NCBI GenBank assembly: GCA_026390695.1
Contig: JAPLFL010000126.1
Location: 1-64,000, forward strand
Length of the DNA: 64,000 bases
Direction: 5' to 3'
Source of the DNA: Candidatus Kapaibacterium sp.
Lineage (GTDB): Bacteria > Bacteroidota > Ignavibacteria > Kapaibacteriales > UBA2268
Position numbers and translations under genes: made by a program. This document shows positions 44,007-54,378 of this stretch, in pieces; the first letter of the stretch is position 1; each line of letters begins with the position of its first letter. The notes beneath the pieces are model-generated. The model was not told the DNA's origin, ran no database searches, and saw nothing but the letters and a program-made list of their open reading frames with translations.

Positions 44007-47000
44007 TTATATAAAGGTCAATGGTAATTTTACAGTAATAGTTGTACCTTGGTTAAGTATTGAATCCATTAAAATCGTCCCTCCCATTATGTCAATACAA
44101 CGTTTCACAATCGAAAGCCCAAGCCCGGTACCTTGAGTTGCTCCAATATTGGATCCACGATGAAATGGATCAAAAATTAAGACTAAATCCTCGGGTGAAA
44201 TACCTCTTCCTTGGTCACTAATAGTTACCTGAAATGAATCATCAATTTTAATTAATTCAACAGAAATAGCCGTACCGGTATCAGAATATTTTGAAGCATT
44301 TGTGATTAAATTCCCAAATATTTGCCTTAAAAGAACCATATCAGAGTTAAGAAGATAATCATAATCATCGGTTTCAAATATATATTCATGCTTATTAATT
44401 TCAAGTTCATTTGTTTCTTCGATAATTTCAGCAATTAATTTTTTAATATCAAGTTTTTCAGGATTATATTTAAGTTTTTTAGAGTCACTTTTACCAATAA
44501 ATAAAACATCTTCAAGTAATTTGGTCATTAGGTTTAGTGAAATTCTTATTTTCTCTAATTGACGCATGAAAAGTTCATAATTATCTGAACCAAATAATTT
44601 TTCGAGTAAATATGTAGAAGTTAAAATAACAGTAAGTGGAGTCCTGTATTCGTGAGAAATCATTGAAATAAATCTTGTTTTTAATTGGCTGAGTTCTTTT
44701 TCTTTCTCTAAAGCTAAAACAATTTCCTCTTTCGTTTTTATAAGCTCGTACTGTGTCTGTTTTCTTTGTTCATTCTCTGTTTCAAGGTTTTCGAGGGCAT
44801 CTTTTAATTCAATTGTTCTTAAAACAACCCTTTGCTCCAATTCTCTATTAAGTTCTTTAACTTTTTCTTCAGCTTCGATCATTGCTGTAATATCAGATAC
44901 CATTACAAGGTCGTATAAAATTTCACCCGTTTGATTTCGGACAAGAATAGAGAAAACTTGCCCCTTAAACTTTGAACCGTCTTTTGAGATAATCTCTATT
45001 ATATAAGGTAAAGATTCCTGATTATCAAATTTTTTTCTAAAATTAATCATAATATTTTCTTTGGTTGAAGGCTCAAGAAATTCAATATCATTGGGTGTTT
45101 TACCGATGATTTCCGATGGGCTATACCCCAACCAATCGTTTAATCGTCCGTTTACATCGATAATTTTTCCTGATTTATCAACCAAAATTATCAAAGCAGG
45201 AGTGAGTTCAAATATTCTTCTATAACTTTCTTCGCTATCTCTCAATGCTTCTTCACTTTTTTTTCTTTCGCTAATATCATCCAGAATTATTATCCCACCT
45301 ATAACTTTCTCATCTTTGAAAATTGGAACTCCGCGAAGATTAATATAACCGGAAATTCCATTAGGCAGTTCAGGTACATAAACTTCATTTAAATCGAGTA
45401 TTTCACCATATAAAATACTTGAAATTTCCATTTCAATATTAGCTGTTTTGAAGTAAGTCAAATCAGAAATATTCTTACCAACAAAAGATTCATCGTTAGC
45501 ATATTTCTTTTGGTGATAATCATTTGCAAATTGAATAATTCCATTAGCATCAAAACTCATTATCGAAACAGGTGCTTTGGTAGAAAGTATTCGATACATT
45601 TCTTCGGAATGCTGCAATGATTCTTGCATTTTCATCAGCTTTGTAATATCTTGTATAACAGCTAATGACCTAACAAACACATTATTTTCTGAATATTCCG
45701 CAATTGCTGAAAGAAGAACATCAATAGTAGTTCCATCTTTACGAATAAATTGATAGTGAACATCCTTCAAAATACCAGTCTTATAGAATTCTTTCAGTAC
45801 CGATTGAGCATAAACTTGCGATTTAACAGTTAAAAACTCAACCGATTTTCTTCCAATTACTTCCTTTCTGCTATAGCCCATCACTTCGAGCCAATAATTG
45901 GAAACACTTACTAATCTTCCTTGATCATCAATTGAATGAAGCATCACGGGAGTGTTCTCATAAATGTGTCTATATCTTTCTTCACTGATCATTATAGCTT
46001 TTTCAAGCTCCACACTCTCGCTTATATCCTCTACAATGCCAATTCCACCACAAACTTCACCATTTGCTAAAATTATAGGATTGAATTTTGCATCAATAAA
46101 GCTGGCTTTCATGAACCCATCAATATCATGAAATCCAATAAAACTTGAAACTTTCCCATTTAGACATTTTTTAATAGCTTCGATCATCCTTGAATTTTTA
46201 ACTCTATCAAAAATTTTCTTGCCAATCATTCTTTCTTTTAAAATTCCGGATATTAGTTCCATTGCCGGATTTACGTCTGTTACCTCCGAATTGAGGTCAA
46301 ATCTGATAATCCCGATGGTTGAGTTATTGAAAATTGTAAAGTATTCATTGGCAGCTTTTTCCAAAGAACCCAACATTGCTTTCTTTTCAGTAATGTCAAT
46401 TACTATACCTCTGCCACCAACAACAACATTATTGGAGATTATCGGACTTAAATAAATTTCAACCGGTAAACTTGTTCCATCTTTTCGAATTGCTTCATAA
46501 TATGATCCATTTATTATCTCATTTCTTCCAAGCTTTTGCATATCAGCTTCAAATGTACTCAAATACTCTTGTTTCATTAATGAAACAGCAGATAAGCCAC
46601 CATGAAAATCATCTTGATTAATACCAAGAAGTTCAAATCCAGCGCGATTCATAAACTTTACATTACCGCTATTATCAATTTCAAAAACAACTTCCGGAAG
46701 CAATTCACAAAGCTCTCGAAATCTTGACTCACTTTCAATTAAATCTTTATAAACGCTCTTGGATTGGCTAATATCCCGAATTACTCCCTGATAACCTAAA
46801 ACCTTTCCAACCTTATCCAATCTTGAATTTATCCTTAATATTCCTAAAAAATTATTCCCATCAGATTTGATAAAGTCAATTTCAAAGTCTTTGATAAATC
46901 CGTTCGCCTGAATTTTATCTTCGAATAATAATTTATCGGATTCATTTAAAATAATATCTTGAAATCGGGTAGTTTGTAACTCGGAATTATATGCAAATAA

Positions 47001-47231
47001 GGACTGAAATTCATTGTTTAACTTAATGAGCTCAAATTTATCATTAAGAATGAATATAGCGTCTAATGAATTATCAAATAGATCTTTATAATCATCATTA
47101 ATTGATTTTAATTGATTTTCAGATATTTTCGATAGGTTGGGTGAATTAATTTCATTAGCAGTGCCTTCAATGATTCCGCTTTTTGTTTCGAAAAATTTAT
47201 CATCTTTTTTAAGATTATTTTCTTCTATCAT
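44007..47231 (-). CDS. Multi-PAS sensor histidine kinase
   Basis: 1,074 residues from MIEENNLKKDDKFFE; the open frame begins 7 codons earlier. Six PAS domains are visible in a row, starting with YKDLFDNSLDAIFILND, SRFRELCELLPEVVFEID, EYFTIFNNSTIGIIRFD, RYRHIYENTPVMLHSIDD, MYRILSTKAPVSIMSFD and SYRRIFELTPALIILVDK. No transmembrane helix is seen, so the protein is cytosolic. A coiled coil leads to a HisKA domain with phospho-His in FISMISHEYRTPLTVI near 860, and an ATPase with NLITNASKYSD, DQGRGISPEDL and GTGLGLSIV. No receiver domain or regulator gene is adjacent, so it is an orphan; input signals are unknown. Confidence 0.93.
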   Translation of the reverse strand: MIEENNLKKDDKFFETKSGIIEGTANEINSPNLSKISENQLKSINDDYKDLFDNSLDAIFILNDKFELIKLNNEFQSLFAYNSELQTTRFQDIILNESDKLLFEDKIQANGFIKDFEIDFIKSDGNNFLGILRINSRLDKVGKVLGYQGVIRDISQSKSVYKDLIESESRFRELCELLPEVVFEIDNSGNVKFMNRAGFELLGINQDDFHGGLSAVSLMKQEYLSTFEADMQKLGRNEIINGSYYEAIRKDGTSLPVEIYLSPIISNNVVVGGRGIVIDITEKKAMLGSLEKAANEYFTIFNNSTIGIIRFDLNSEVTDVNPAMELISGILKERMIGKKIFDRVKNSRMIEAIKKCLNGKVSSFIGFHDIDGFMKASFIDAKFNPIILANGEVCGGIGIVEDISESVELEKAIMISEERYRHIYENTPVMLHSIDDQGRLVSVSNYWLEVMGYSRKEVIGRKSVEFLTVKSQVYAQSVLKEFYKTGILKDVHYQFIRKDGTTIDVLLSAIAEYSENNVFVRSLAVIQDITKLMKMQESLQHSEEMYRILSTKAPVSIMSFDANGIIQFANDYHQKKYANDESFVGKNISDLTYFKTANIEMEISSILYGEILDLNEVYVPELPNGISGYINLRGVPIFKDEKVIGGIIILDDISERKKSEEALRDSEESYRRIFELTPALIILVDKSGKIIDVNGRLNDWLGYSPSEIIGKTPNDIEFLEPSTKENIMINFRKKFDNQESLPYIIEIISKDGSKFKGQVFSILVRNQTGEILYDLVMVSDITAMIEAEEKVKELNRELEQRVVLRTIELKDALENLETENEQRKQTQYELIKTKEEIVLALEKEKELSQLKTRFISMISHEYRTPLTVILTSTYLLEKLFGSDNYELFMRQLEKIRISLNLMTKLLEDVLFIGKSDSKKLKYNPEKLDIKKLIAEIIEETNELEINKHEYIFETDDYDYLLNSDMVLLRQIFGNLITNASKYSDTGTAISVELIKIDDSFQVTISDQGRGISPEDLVLIFDPFHRGSNIGATQGTGLGLSIVKRCIDIMGGTILMDSILNQGTTITVKLPLTFI

Positions 47232-47497
47232 ACTTTCTCCGCAAATCAACACTCAAAAATATTGTAAAAACCAAAAAGCCAATTAATGAATCCATGTAAT
47301 TTACAATTTTTTCCTGAAATACAATCATAAAAAAATGTGATAATCTTCATTCAAGAAATCCAGCAATAAATCTTTGTTTACTTCTTCACTGAACAACTCT
47401 TTGAACCCAAAATCCGTAAAGGGACTAATATATCTTTAATTATTTCCTCTATAATCAATAACTATTAAAAATAAACATTTATCCACTCAATTAAACA

Positions 47498-48970
47498 TTA
47501 CCACAAGCCTGTAATAATGTCCATTAATATTGACGGATAAATTCCAATCACTAAAATTCCCACAGTTGCAATCAGAAGTGAAATAATATAAGCACCTTTA
47601 ACATCAGGAAACTCTTCCCCGTCATTTTCTTTGAAATACATATTCAATACCAAACCAATATAAAAATATACTGAAATAATTGATGAGATTACAGCAACTA
47701 TTGTCAGCCATACAAAGCCCGATTCAATTGCTGCAGCAAATAAATAGTATTTTCCAAAAAAGCCTCCCATCGGAGGAATACCTGCAAGTGAGAACATAAA
47801 CATAGCAAGCATTGCCGCAAGATAAGGATGTGTCTTATATAAACCTTTATAATTATCAAGATCAAGGTTATCTGCCTTAGCATTTTCCAATACAGAAATG
47901 ATAATGAAAGCACCTATTTGCATAAATAAATACGCTGCAGAATAGAATAAAATTCCATTCAATCCATGTTGATTATTTGCAACAATTCCCATGAGAAGAT
48001 AACCTGCATGAGCAATTGATGAATATGCAAGCATCCTTTTTATATTTTTTTGGACTAATGCGCTAATATTTCCTATCAACATAGTTGCAGCTGAAATTAT
48101 CGCGATCACAAGTTGCACCGATTGGGCTGTACGCGACGAATAAGCAGCAAAATAAACATTTGGAACAAGTGCCCGAGCGATTATGATAAAACCAACCAAA
48201 GCGGCTGCTTTTCCGGCTGTGCTCATAAATCCTGTAATGACAGTCGGAGCACCTTCGTACACGTCCGGTGCCCATTGATGAAATGGAAAAGCTGCAACTT
48301 TGAAACTTAAACCGATAATAATCAATCCGATTCCTATTGATAAATAAGTTGGATTAAATGTCAGTTCTTTGAATTTTAAAGGAATAAGTGCTAAGTCAGT
48401 AGTTCCGGTTGCACCATAAATCATTGCCATTCCGTAAAGTAAAAATCCTGTGGCAAATGAACCAAGAAGAAAATACTTTAAAGCAGATTCAACAGATCGA
48501 TAGCGATTGCGGATAAAACCTGTCAAGATGTAAAATGGAATCGACATAGTCTCAATTCCAATAAAAATCATAACCAAGTTACCTGCATGGGCAATCATCA
48601 TCATTCCTGAAACAGAAAATAATATAAGGCTGTAATACTCTTTGTATTCGGTATAAGCCTTTGTTAAATAATCACGAGATGCAAGTATTGTCATAAATGC
48701 TGATAAGCAAAAGAGAATATCAAAAAAATAAGTATAACCGCCAAAAACTACCATCCCTTTGGATATGGAATCCAAAGGATTAGTCAATGCTGATGTATTA
48801 GCCGGTAATGCCATTGCATAAATAGCAGTTATACTTGTAACTATTAATCCGATTAAGGAAACATAGTAAGTAATTTCTTTTGTTTTTCTGGTAAAAGCAT
48901 CGCTAAGTACAGCTAACAATGCAAATGATGAAATTGATATCAGAGGTAAAAGTAATTGCATTTCCGCCAT
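47498..48970 (-). CDS. nuoN: NADH-quinone oxidoreductase subunit N
   Basis: 490 residues, about 14 transmembrane helices, antiporter-like. The conserved glutamate sits in FIGIETMSIPFYILTGF and the channel-forming lysines in KYFLLGSFATGFLLYG and SFKVAAFPFHQWAPDVYEG. Complex I subunit N pumps protons during NADH oxidation. 22 bases after nuoM, so cotranscribed. Confidence 0.95.
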   Translation of the reverse strand: MAEMQLLLPLISISSFALLAVLSDAFTRKTKEITYYVSLIGLIVTSITAIYAMALPANTSALTNPLDSISKGMVVFGGYTYFFDILFCLSAFMTILASRDYLTKAYTEYKEYYSLILFSVSGMMMIAHAGNLVMIFIGIETMSIPFYILTGFIRNRYRSVESALKYFLLGSFATGFLLYGMAMIYGATGTTDLALIPLKFKELTFNPTYLSIGIGLIIIGLSFKVAAFPFHQWAPDVYEGAPTVITGFMSTAGKAAALVGFIIIARALVPNVYFAAYSSRTAQSVQLVIAIISAATMLIGNISALVQKNIKRMLAYSSIAHAGYLLMGIVANNQHGLNGILFYSAAYLFMQIGAFIIISVLENAKADNLDLDNYKGLYKTHPYLAAMLAMFMFSLAGIPPMGGFFGKYYLFAAAIESGFVWLTIVAVISSIISVYFYIGLVLNMYFKENDGEEFPDVKGAYIISLLIATVGILVIGIYPSILMDIITGLW

Positions 48971-48992
48971 GACGGATTCCTTTTCAAATTTT

Positions 48993-50549
48993 TTATTTTA
49001 TTATTTCTTGTGAATTAAATTGGTATGGAACTCTGTTAAATTTAATTTTTTCAAATTTATTTATCAATTGTTCGCTTGATTTTTCAGATACTTTCATAAA
49101 TGTTGCAGGATAAACACCAATCCATACAATGAATATAATCGAAGGAACAAGCATTGCCCATTCGGTCTTATTCAAATCCTTCAGATCAAAATTCTTTGGA
49201 TTAGTATTTTGTCCGTACATAACTCGCTGGAACATCCAAAGCAAGTAAACAGCTGCGAATATAACTCCGGTTCCACTTATTATTGCATAAGCCCATGATC
49301 CTAAAAATTGAGACTTAAAGGCACCGAGTAGCGTCAAATACTCACCGACAAATCCATTTAATCCTGGCAAACCCACTGAAGCAAGCATGGCTAATGCAAA
49401 AATAATGGTATAAGCCGGCATAACGCGGGCAATGCCTCCAAACTCGCTAATTTCACGAGTATGACGACGTTCATATATCACACCTACACACATAAAGAGC
49501 ATTCCAGTCGATAAACCATGGTTTACCATCTGAATAATTCCACCTTGCAAACCTTCAACCGTTAATGAAAATATACCGAGAACTACAAATCCAAGATGAC
49601 TGACCGATGAATATGCAACAAGCCGTTTAATGTCTGTCTGAACCATCGCAGTCAGTGCGCCGTATATTATACCAATCACTGCTAATGCACTAATATAAGG
49701 AGCAAACATGATAGTTGCTTGTGGGAATAAATCCAGATTAAAACGCACCAAACCATAAGTTCCCATTTTAAGTAAAACGCCTGCCAAAATCACAGAACCC
49801 GGCGTAGGAGCCTCGGTATGAGCATCAGGCAGCCAAGTATGAAATGGGAATAACGGAACTTTAATACAAAATGATAAGGCAAAAGCTAAAAACAGCCATT
49901 TTTGAATATCAAGAGGAATATTCATTGAATAATTGCGTATGAGTTCAAAATTACTCGTAAATCCGGCAGAAGTATGCAGCATATCCTTGCCAACATAAAC
50001 ACCAAGCCAGACAATGGCAACTAACATAAAAAGCGAACCTACAACCGTAAAAATAAAAAACTTCACAGTTGCATATATTTTATCCTTACCACCCCAAATA
50101 CCTATAATAAAATACATAGGAATTAAAATAAGTTCCCAGAAAATGTAAAACAAAAACAAATCAAGAGAAACAAAGACTCCCACCATTGCAAATTGCAATA
50201 GCAGAATCAAAGCATAATATTCTTTTTCACGCTTCTTTATCGCTTCAAATGAAGATAAAATTGTAATCGGTGTTAGAAATGTTGTCAGCATAACCAACAG
50301 AAGAGACATACCGTCAATCCCCACACGAAATCCGGCATCAACAGATCTGATCCAAATCCCGCTATAAACATATTGAAAGCCGGGATTGTCAGAATTGAAG
50401 CCAAAGAATAGAGACAGCGATACTAAAAAGGTCAGAATCGAAATTCCGAGAGTGAAATATTTAATTAATTGCTTTTTTTCCTTATCAATAAACAGAACGC
50501 TCAAGCAGCCTGCAAGTGGAAGGAAAAGTGTGATAAAAAGATACTGCAT
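48993..50549 (-). CDS. nuoM: NADH-quinone oxidoreductase subunit M
   Basis: 518 residues. RVGIDGMSLLLVMLTTFLTP, FYIFWELILIPMYFIIGIWG with the key Glu, and SFCIKVPLFPFHTWLPDAHT are typical of NuoM. About 14 membrane helices. It should directly follow nuoL, but 692 bases with a decayed ORF lie between. Confidence 0.96.
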   Translation of the reverse strand: MQYLFITLFLPLAGCLSVLFIDKEKKQLIKYFTLGISILTFLVSLSLFFGFNSDNPGFQYVYSGIWIRSVDAGFRVGIDGMSLLLVMLTTFLTPITILSSFEAIKKREKEYYALILLLQFAMVGVFVSLDLFLFYIFWELILIPMYFIIGIWGGKDKIYATVKFFIFTVVGSLFMLVAIVWLGVYVGKDMLHTSAGFTSNFELIRNYSMNIPLDIQKWLFLAFALSFCIKVPLFPFHTWLPDAHTEAPTPGSVILAGVLLKMGTYGLVRFNLDLFPQATIMFAPYISALAVIGIIYGALTAMVQTDIKRLVAYSSVSHLGFVVLGIFSLTVEGLQGGIIQMVNHGLSTGMLFMCVGVIYERRHTREISEFGGIARVMPAYTIIFALAMLASVGLPGLNGFVGEYLTLLGAFKSQFLGSWAYAIISGTGVIFAAVYLLWMFQRVMYGQNTNPKNFDLKDLNKTEWAMLVPSIIFIVWIGVYPATFMKVSEKSSEQLINKFEKIKFNRVPYQFNSQEIIK

Positions 50550-50637
50550 ATATTTTTCCTAAATTCTATTTATCATTATTTTATTTTGTCAATTCTTAAT
50601 TGTTTTTAATATTAACTTTACCAACATCACTTAACTT

Positions 50638-51236
50638 CTAACTCCATATAATTTTCATCAACCAAAGCAATCGAAAGTTATATTCATTCAGGCTTTTATG
50701 AAATATGTACAGAGAGACTGTAATATACGACTCATTTGATGCTTGAGAAGTTAAAGGTGTTGAATACATATTCAAGGTTTTTATTTTATCATTAAACTTA
50801 GAACAAAAAGTTTTTAATATTTCTATTGGAGTTGTAATTTTAGTTCTCCTTGAAAAGTAATTTAAATTTTATTGGAAGATGATCAGGCATATTTCTTTTA
50901 TACTCTCGAAAATACATAATGAAATTTTAGATTTGAATCAAATTTACTCATATAGTTAATAAAATTGAACTCTTTTCTTCTCGAATTTGTAAATATCTTA
51001 ATATTTGATGCTTCGGATAATTCTGTACTTGAATTAGAGTACTCGCATGATCGATTTTTTTTTAATTTTTGCAAAAACTCCTCATTGGGAATGCCTTTAC
51101 ATTCATTAATTAAAATTACATAATAATTTGAATCTGGATTAGCGATCAAACTTGGCAATAGCTCCAATGTTTTGAAATTATTTTTAATATACCAAGTTAA
51201 AAAAGTGACTTCCATATTTTTCAAAATATCATACAA
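50638..51236 (-). pseudogene. Fragmented unknown ORF inserted between nuoM and nuoL
   Basis: The largest piece (50898-51236, 112 residues, probable start MEVTFLTWYIKNNFKTLELL) ends at HYVFSRV. A second frame (50840-50917) continues EYKRNMPDHLPIKFKLLFKE, and a third (50638-50769 and just upstream) gives ILKTFCSKFNDKIKTLNMYS and onward to MKIIWS. The three pieces abut with one- or two-base frame changes, so they look like one protein of ~195 residues broken twice. No family is recognised. Its start overlaps the end of nuoL to within 5 bases. If not a pseudogene, the first piece alone may be a small gene. Bases 50550-50637 hold nothing. Confidence 0.5.
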
Positions 51237-51241
51237 TTTAT

Positions 51242-53209
51242 CTATATCCCCACTATCAGTGCTGTTAAAATTAAAATTATTCCTATCAGCATCACAAAAG
51301 CATAATTCTGCACAACCCCTGTCTGAATGCGGCGTACTGCTTGACCAGCCGTCATTGTTATTTTTGCAGAACCATTAACAATTCCATCAATAATAGCCAC
51401 GTCAACAAATTTCCATAAAAATTTAGTCGAAACATTAATTAAAGGATCAACAAGAATTTTGAAGTAAAATTCATCAAGTTTATACTTATTAAATAACATC
51501 CGATAAACAAATTTATTTGATTTGACAATGCTGCGTGGACGATCCCAGTTGCCTTTGTACCAATCATTTGCAAGTTTCATTCCGAAAAGTGCGATACAAA
51601 TAGAAATTGCCATAAGCACATATTCTATTATATGAACTTCGTGCATCTCAGGACGCTTCATTATTACCATTGCATCTTTGAATATCGGCTCAAGCCATGT
51701 TTCAAGCAAATTTGAGTGATTTCCTAAAACTCCTCCAAGAGCGTAAGGTATCCCAAGGAAGCCTCCCAATGCCGATAACACTGCAAGAACTATCAAAGGA
51801 ATTGTCATAGTTTTAGGTGATTCATGAGGATGTATCTTGTGATGATCGAATCTTTCTTCGCCATGGAAGGTGAGATTCAGCAATCTGAACATATAGAAAG
51901 CGGTACATAGAGCTGCTGTTGCACCAATCACCCAAAGCACAGGACTGCCCTGCGAATAAGCCATCCAAAGTATTTCATCTTTCGAGAAAAAGCCGCTGAA
52001 GAGCGGGATTCCGGCAATAGCAAGTGTTCCGACAAAAAATGTTTTATAAGTTACAGGCATATATTTTTTCAACCCACCCATTTTTTTGATATTCTGCTCG
52101 TCGTGCATACCATGAATGACAGAGCCAGAGCCAAGAAATAGCAATCCTTTGAAAAAGGCATGAGTCATTACGTGAAAAACTCCAGCCACATAAGCGCCCA
52201 CACCCAGAGCCACAAACATGAATCCAAGCTGACTGACAGTGGAATATGCTAATACTTTCTTTATATCATTTTGTACAAGTCCGATTGTAGCTGCTAAAAA
52301 TGCTGTTGCCACTCCGACTATTGCAATCACTGTCATTGTAGTTGGTGATAATGAGAACAGCACTGCATTACGAGATATAAGAAAAATACCTGATGTCACC
52401 ATCGTTGCAGCATGAATTAATGCAGAAACAGGGGTTGGTCCCGCCATGGCGTCTGGAAGCCAGACTGCAAGCGGTATTTGAGCAGATTTACCGGTACAGC
52501 CAAGGAAAAGCAGTAAGGTTGCGGCAGTCATCAAACCGGTGTTAAAATATACTGCAGGTACTGCAGCAGCAGTTTCTGAAATATTTTGATAATCCAGAGT
52601 GTTAAATAAAGAATAAATAATAAACATCCCGATAATAAACCCGAAATCACCGATTCTATTAACGATGAATGCTTTGTTTGCAGCGTCTCCTGTCCACGTT
52701 ATTCGAGTTCCTTCAAACTTGCGGTCATACCAGAAGCCAATAAGAAGATATGAGCAAAGCCCTACGCCCTCCCAGCCAACAAATGTAAGAAGAAAATTTG
52801 ATGCAAGAACAAGATTTAGCATCATAAAAATAAACAGGTTCAGATAGGCAAAGAAACGATAAAAGCTACGGTCGCCATGCATGTATCCGATTGAATATAC
52901 ATGGATTAAAAAGCCTACTCCTGTGATTATCAGCGAAAATAAAATTGACAATTGATCGACTTGATAGGAGATATTTATCGAAAATTTTCCGGCTGCTATC
53001 CACTGATAAACCTGAACTATCAAGGGTTTTTCGGGCATTGAGCCTGCAAGATTGAAAAATATTAATAACGACAAAATGAAGGAAATTCCTATAGTTCCGC
53101 TGCCAATCGCTCCGATCACAGATTCTTTCTTTAAGTATCTGCCAAAAAAGCTTATGATTAAAAAGCCGAGAAGCGGCATAAGTGGTACAAACCTGATTAA
53201 CTCGTGCAT
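51242..53209 (-). CDS. nuoL: NADH-quinone oxidoreductase subunit L
   Basis: 655 residues with the NuoL pattern SIGYMHGDRSFYRFFAYLNL, FVGWEGVGLCSYLLIGFWY, and TGKSAQIPLAVWLPDAMAGP. The long amphipathic lateral helix and last membrane segment (RRIQTGVVQNYAFVMLIGII) are present at the C-terminus. Terminal proton-pumping subunit of complex I. No other nuo gene is in the window upstream; 53210-53802 is non-coding. Confidence 0.96.
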   Translation of the reverse strand: MHELIRFVPLMPLLGFLIISFFGRYLKKESVIGAIGSGTIGISFILSLLIFFNLAGSMPEKPLIVQVYQWIAAGKFSINISYQVDQLSILFSLIITGVGFLIHVYSIGYMHGDRSFYRFFAYLNLFIFMMLNLVLASNFLLTFVGWEGVGLCSYLLIGFWYDRKFEGTRITWTGDAANKAFIVNRIGDFGFIIGMFIIYSLFNTLDYQNISETAAAVPAVYFNTGLMTAATLLLFLGCTGKSAQIPLAVWLPDAMAGPTPVSALIHAATMVTSGIFLISRNAVLFSLSPTTMTVIAIVGVATAFLAATIGLVQNDIKKVLAYSTVSQLGFMFVALGVGAYVAGVFHVMTHAFFKGLLFLGSGSVIHGMHDEQNIKKMGGLKKYMPVTYKTFFVGTLAIAGIPLFSGFFSKDEILWMAYSQGSPVLWVIGATAALCTAFYMFRLLNLTFHGEERFDHHKIHPHESPKTMTIPLIVLAVLSALGGFLGIPYALGGVLGNHSNLLETWLEPIFKDAMVIMKRPEMHEVHIIEYVLMAISICIALFGMKLANDWYKGNWDRPRSIVKSNKFVYRMLFNKYKLDEFYFKILVDPLINVSTKFLWKFVDVAIIDGIVNGSAKITMTAGQAVRRIQTGVVQNYAFVMLIGIILILTALIVGI

Positions 53210-53570
53210 TAGTATCCCTTTTTCAGTATATTTCGACTATAATTTCAAAATTAAAAGAACAACTTTCTAAAACTTCCAAATTACGAAAGTTCTGATTTAC
53301 TGCAAAGAATAAAGTGAAAATGTGTGTGGTTTGTGAATAATTTCTTAAGAAGATAAAATTTTATTCTTAACCCAGTTTAAGGATTAGAAAATTCGTGTTA
53401 ATCTGAATATTAGTGTAGTGGCAGGCCGTACAGGGCCCTTTGTTAGTAAGATTTAAATTTATAGTGGTGGATTCTAAACCCGCCACTACGGCTATTATCT
53501 AATTAATATTTTTTTCAATTGAATAATTTGGGTTTAAGGAATGTCATTTCTTAAATGAATTTGGAGTAAT

Positions 53571-53682
53571 TGTCATTCCTGCGAATGCAGGAATGACAAT
53601 TTTATTAAATATGTGGCTTTTGAGACAGCCTCAATCCCCTGATTGCTACTGGAATGGGTTTCCCGCATGCGCACAAATGACA
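53571..53682. repeat. Dispersed GTCATTC palindromic element, copy
   Basis: A 28-base perfect or near-perfect palindrome TGTCATTCCTGC..GCAGGAATGACA at 53571-53598 and a separate arm CCCGCATGCGCACAAATGAC ending at 53682. Same family as at 12585-14208, though the arrangement is shuffled. Confidence 0.7.
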
Positions 53683-53715
53683 GACTTCAAGTAGGAAACG
53701 ATATAATAAGAGTAG

Positions 53716-53735
53716 GTCAGACATTCGTGTCTGAC
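53716..53735 (-). terminator. Hairpin with TTCG loop after the sugar transferase operon
   Basis: GTCAGACA / TGTCTGAC with loop TTCG, an exceptionally stable tetraloop hairpin. It is 68 bases after the stop of the sugar transferase gene. No clear T-run on the gene strand, so it could also be a dispersed hairpin. Confidence 0.45.
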
Positions 53736-53802
53736 TTTGTAAGAATATTAATTAGACTCTATATAACTTGGGCCAGTGTACTTATCAACTTTATAACTCA
53801 TT

Positions 53803-54378
53803 CTACTTCGCTCCTTTTGAAGTGAAAAGTACAGAAACAGTTCTAAATAGAATTTTTATATCGTTTATCAAACTAATAGAATTTATATATTTCATATCGT
53901 AATTATATTTCATTTTAGCTTCTTCGATTGTGAGTGTATGCTGATATTCCACTTGAGCTAAACCTGTTAATCCGGGTTTGATTCTATATCTTGATCTGTA
54001 TTCGGGAAATATTTCAATTATTTGTTTGAAATACGGCCAAGGCTCGGGACGCGGCCCGATTAAACTCATTTCACCTTTCAAAATATTAATAAACTGCGGC
54101 ACTTCGTCGAATCTGTGTAATCTGACAAATTCCAATGATGCAGGAATATTACCTTCGTCATCCATGGTACGAAATTTCAATAAGGTAAAGGGCTGGCAAT
54201 CTTTTCCAGGTCGTTTCTGACGAAAAATAATTCTTTTTTTTAGATAAATTGAGATATAAATAAAAACGAAGAAATTGATACCTAATATTAAAGGTAAAAT
54301 TAAAACAATGATTATTTTTTCAACAGTGTATCTGAAATTGAGATAAAATTTAACACTATTTTTTAATTCAGTATTCAT
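53803..54378 (-). CDS. Polyprenyl-phosphate sugar-1-phosphate transferase (small, PglC-like)
   Basis: 191 residues. One N-terminal membrane hairpin (TVEKIIIVLILPLILGINFF) is followed by the PF02397 catalytic part: RQKRPGKDCQPFTLLKFRTM, LRRFDEVPQF-like RLHRFDEVPQFINILKGEM, SLIGPRPEPWPYF and GLTGLAQVEY. These enzymes start surface glycan assembly by attaching a sugar phosphate to undecaprenyl phosphate. Overlaps the deacetylase gene by four bases; last gene of the glycan operon. Confidence 0.92.
   Translation of the reverse strand: MNTELKNSVKFYLNFRYTVEKIIIVLILPLILGINFFVFIYISIYLKKRIIFRQKRPGKDCQPFTLLKFRTMDDEGNIPASLEFVRLHRFDEVPQFINILKGEMSLIGPRPEPWPYFKQIIEIFPEYRSRYRIKPGLTGLAQVEYQHTLTIEEAKMKYNYDMKYINSISLINDIKILFRTVSVLFTSKGAK

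Larger units (their letters stand above)
53210..53802. other. Intergenic region with several inverted repeats
   Basis: No gene. GTAGTGGC at 53415-53422 and GCCACTAC at 53482-53489 form a long-loop inverted repeat. TGTCATTCCTGCGAATGCAG through 53598 is a compact copy of the GTCATTCC palindrome (53571-53598), and a half copy ends at 53682. The nuoL promoter should lie near 53210-53300, but no clear motif is seen. Confidence 0.6.

Noticed and set aside
43855-44136. 93-codon frame over the heptamer microsatellites
   Set aside because: It is a direct translation of (CATTTTG)n and (CATTCTA)n and continues into the antisense of the kinase.
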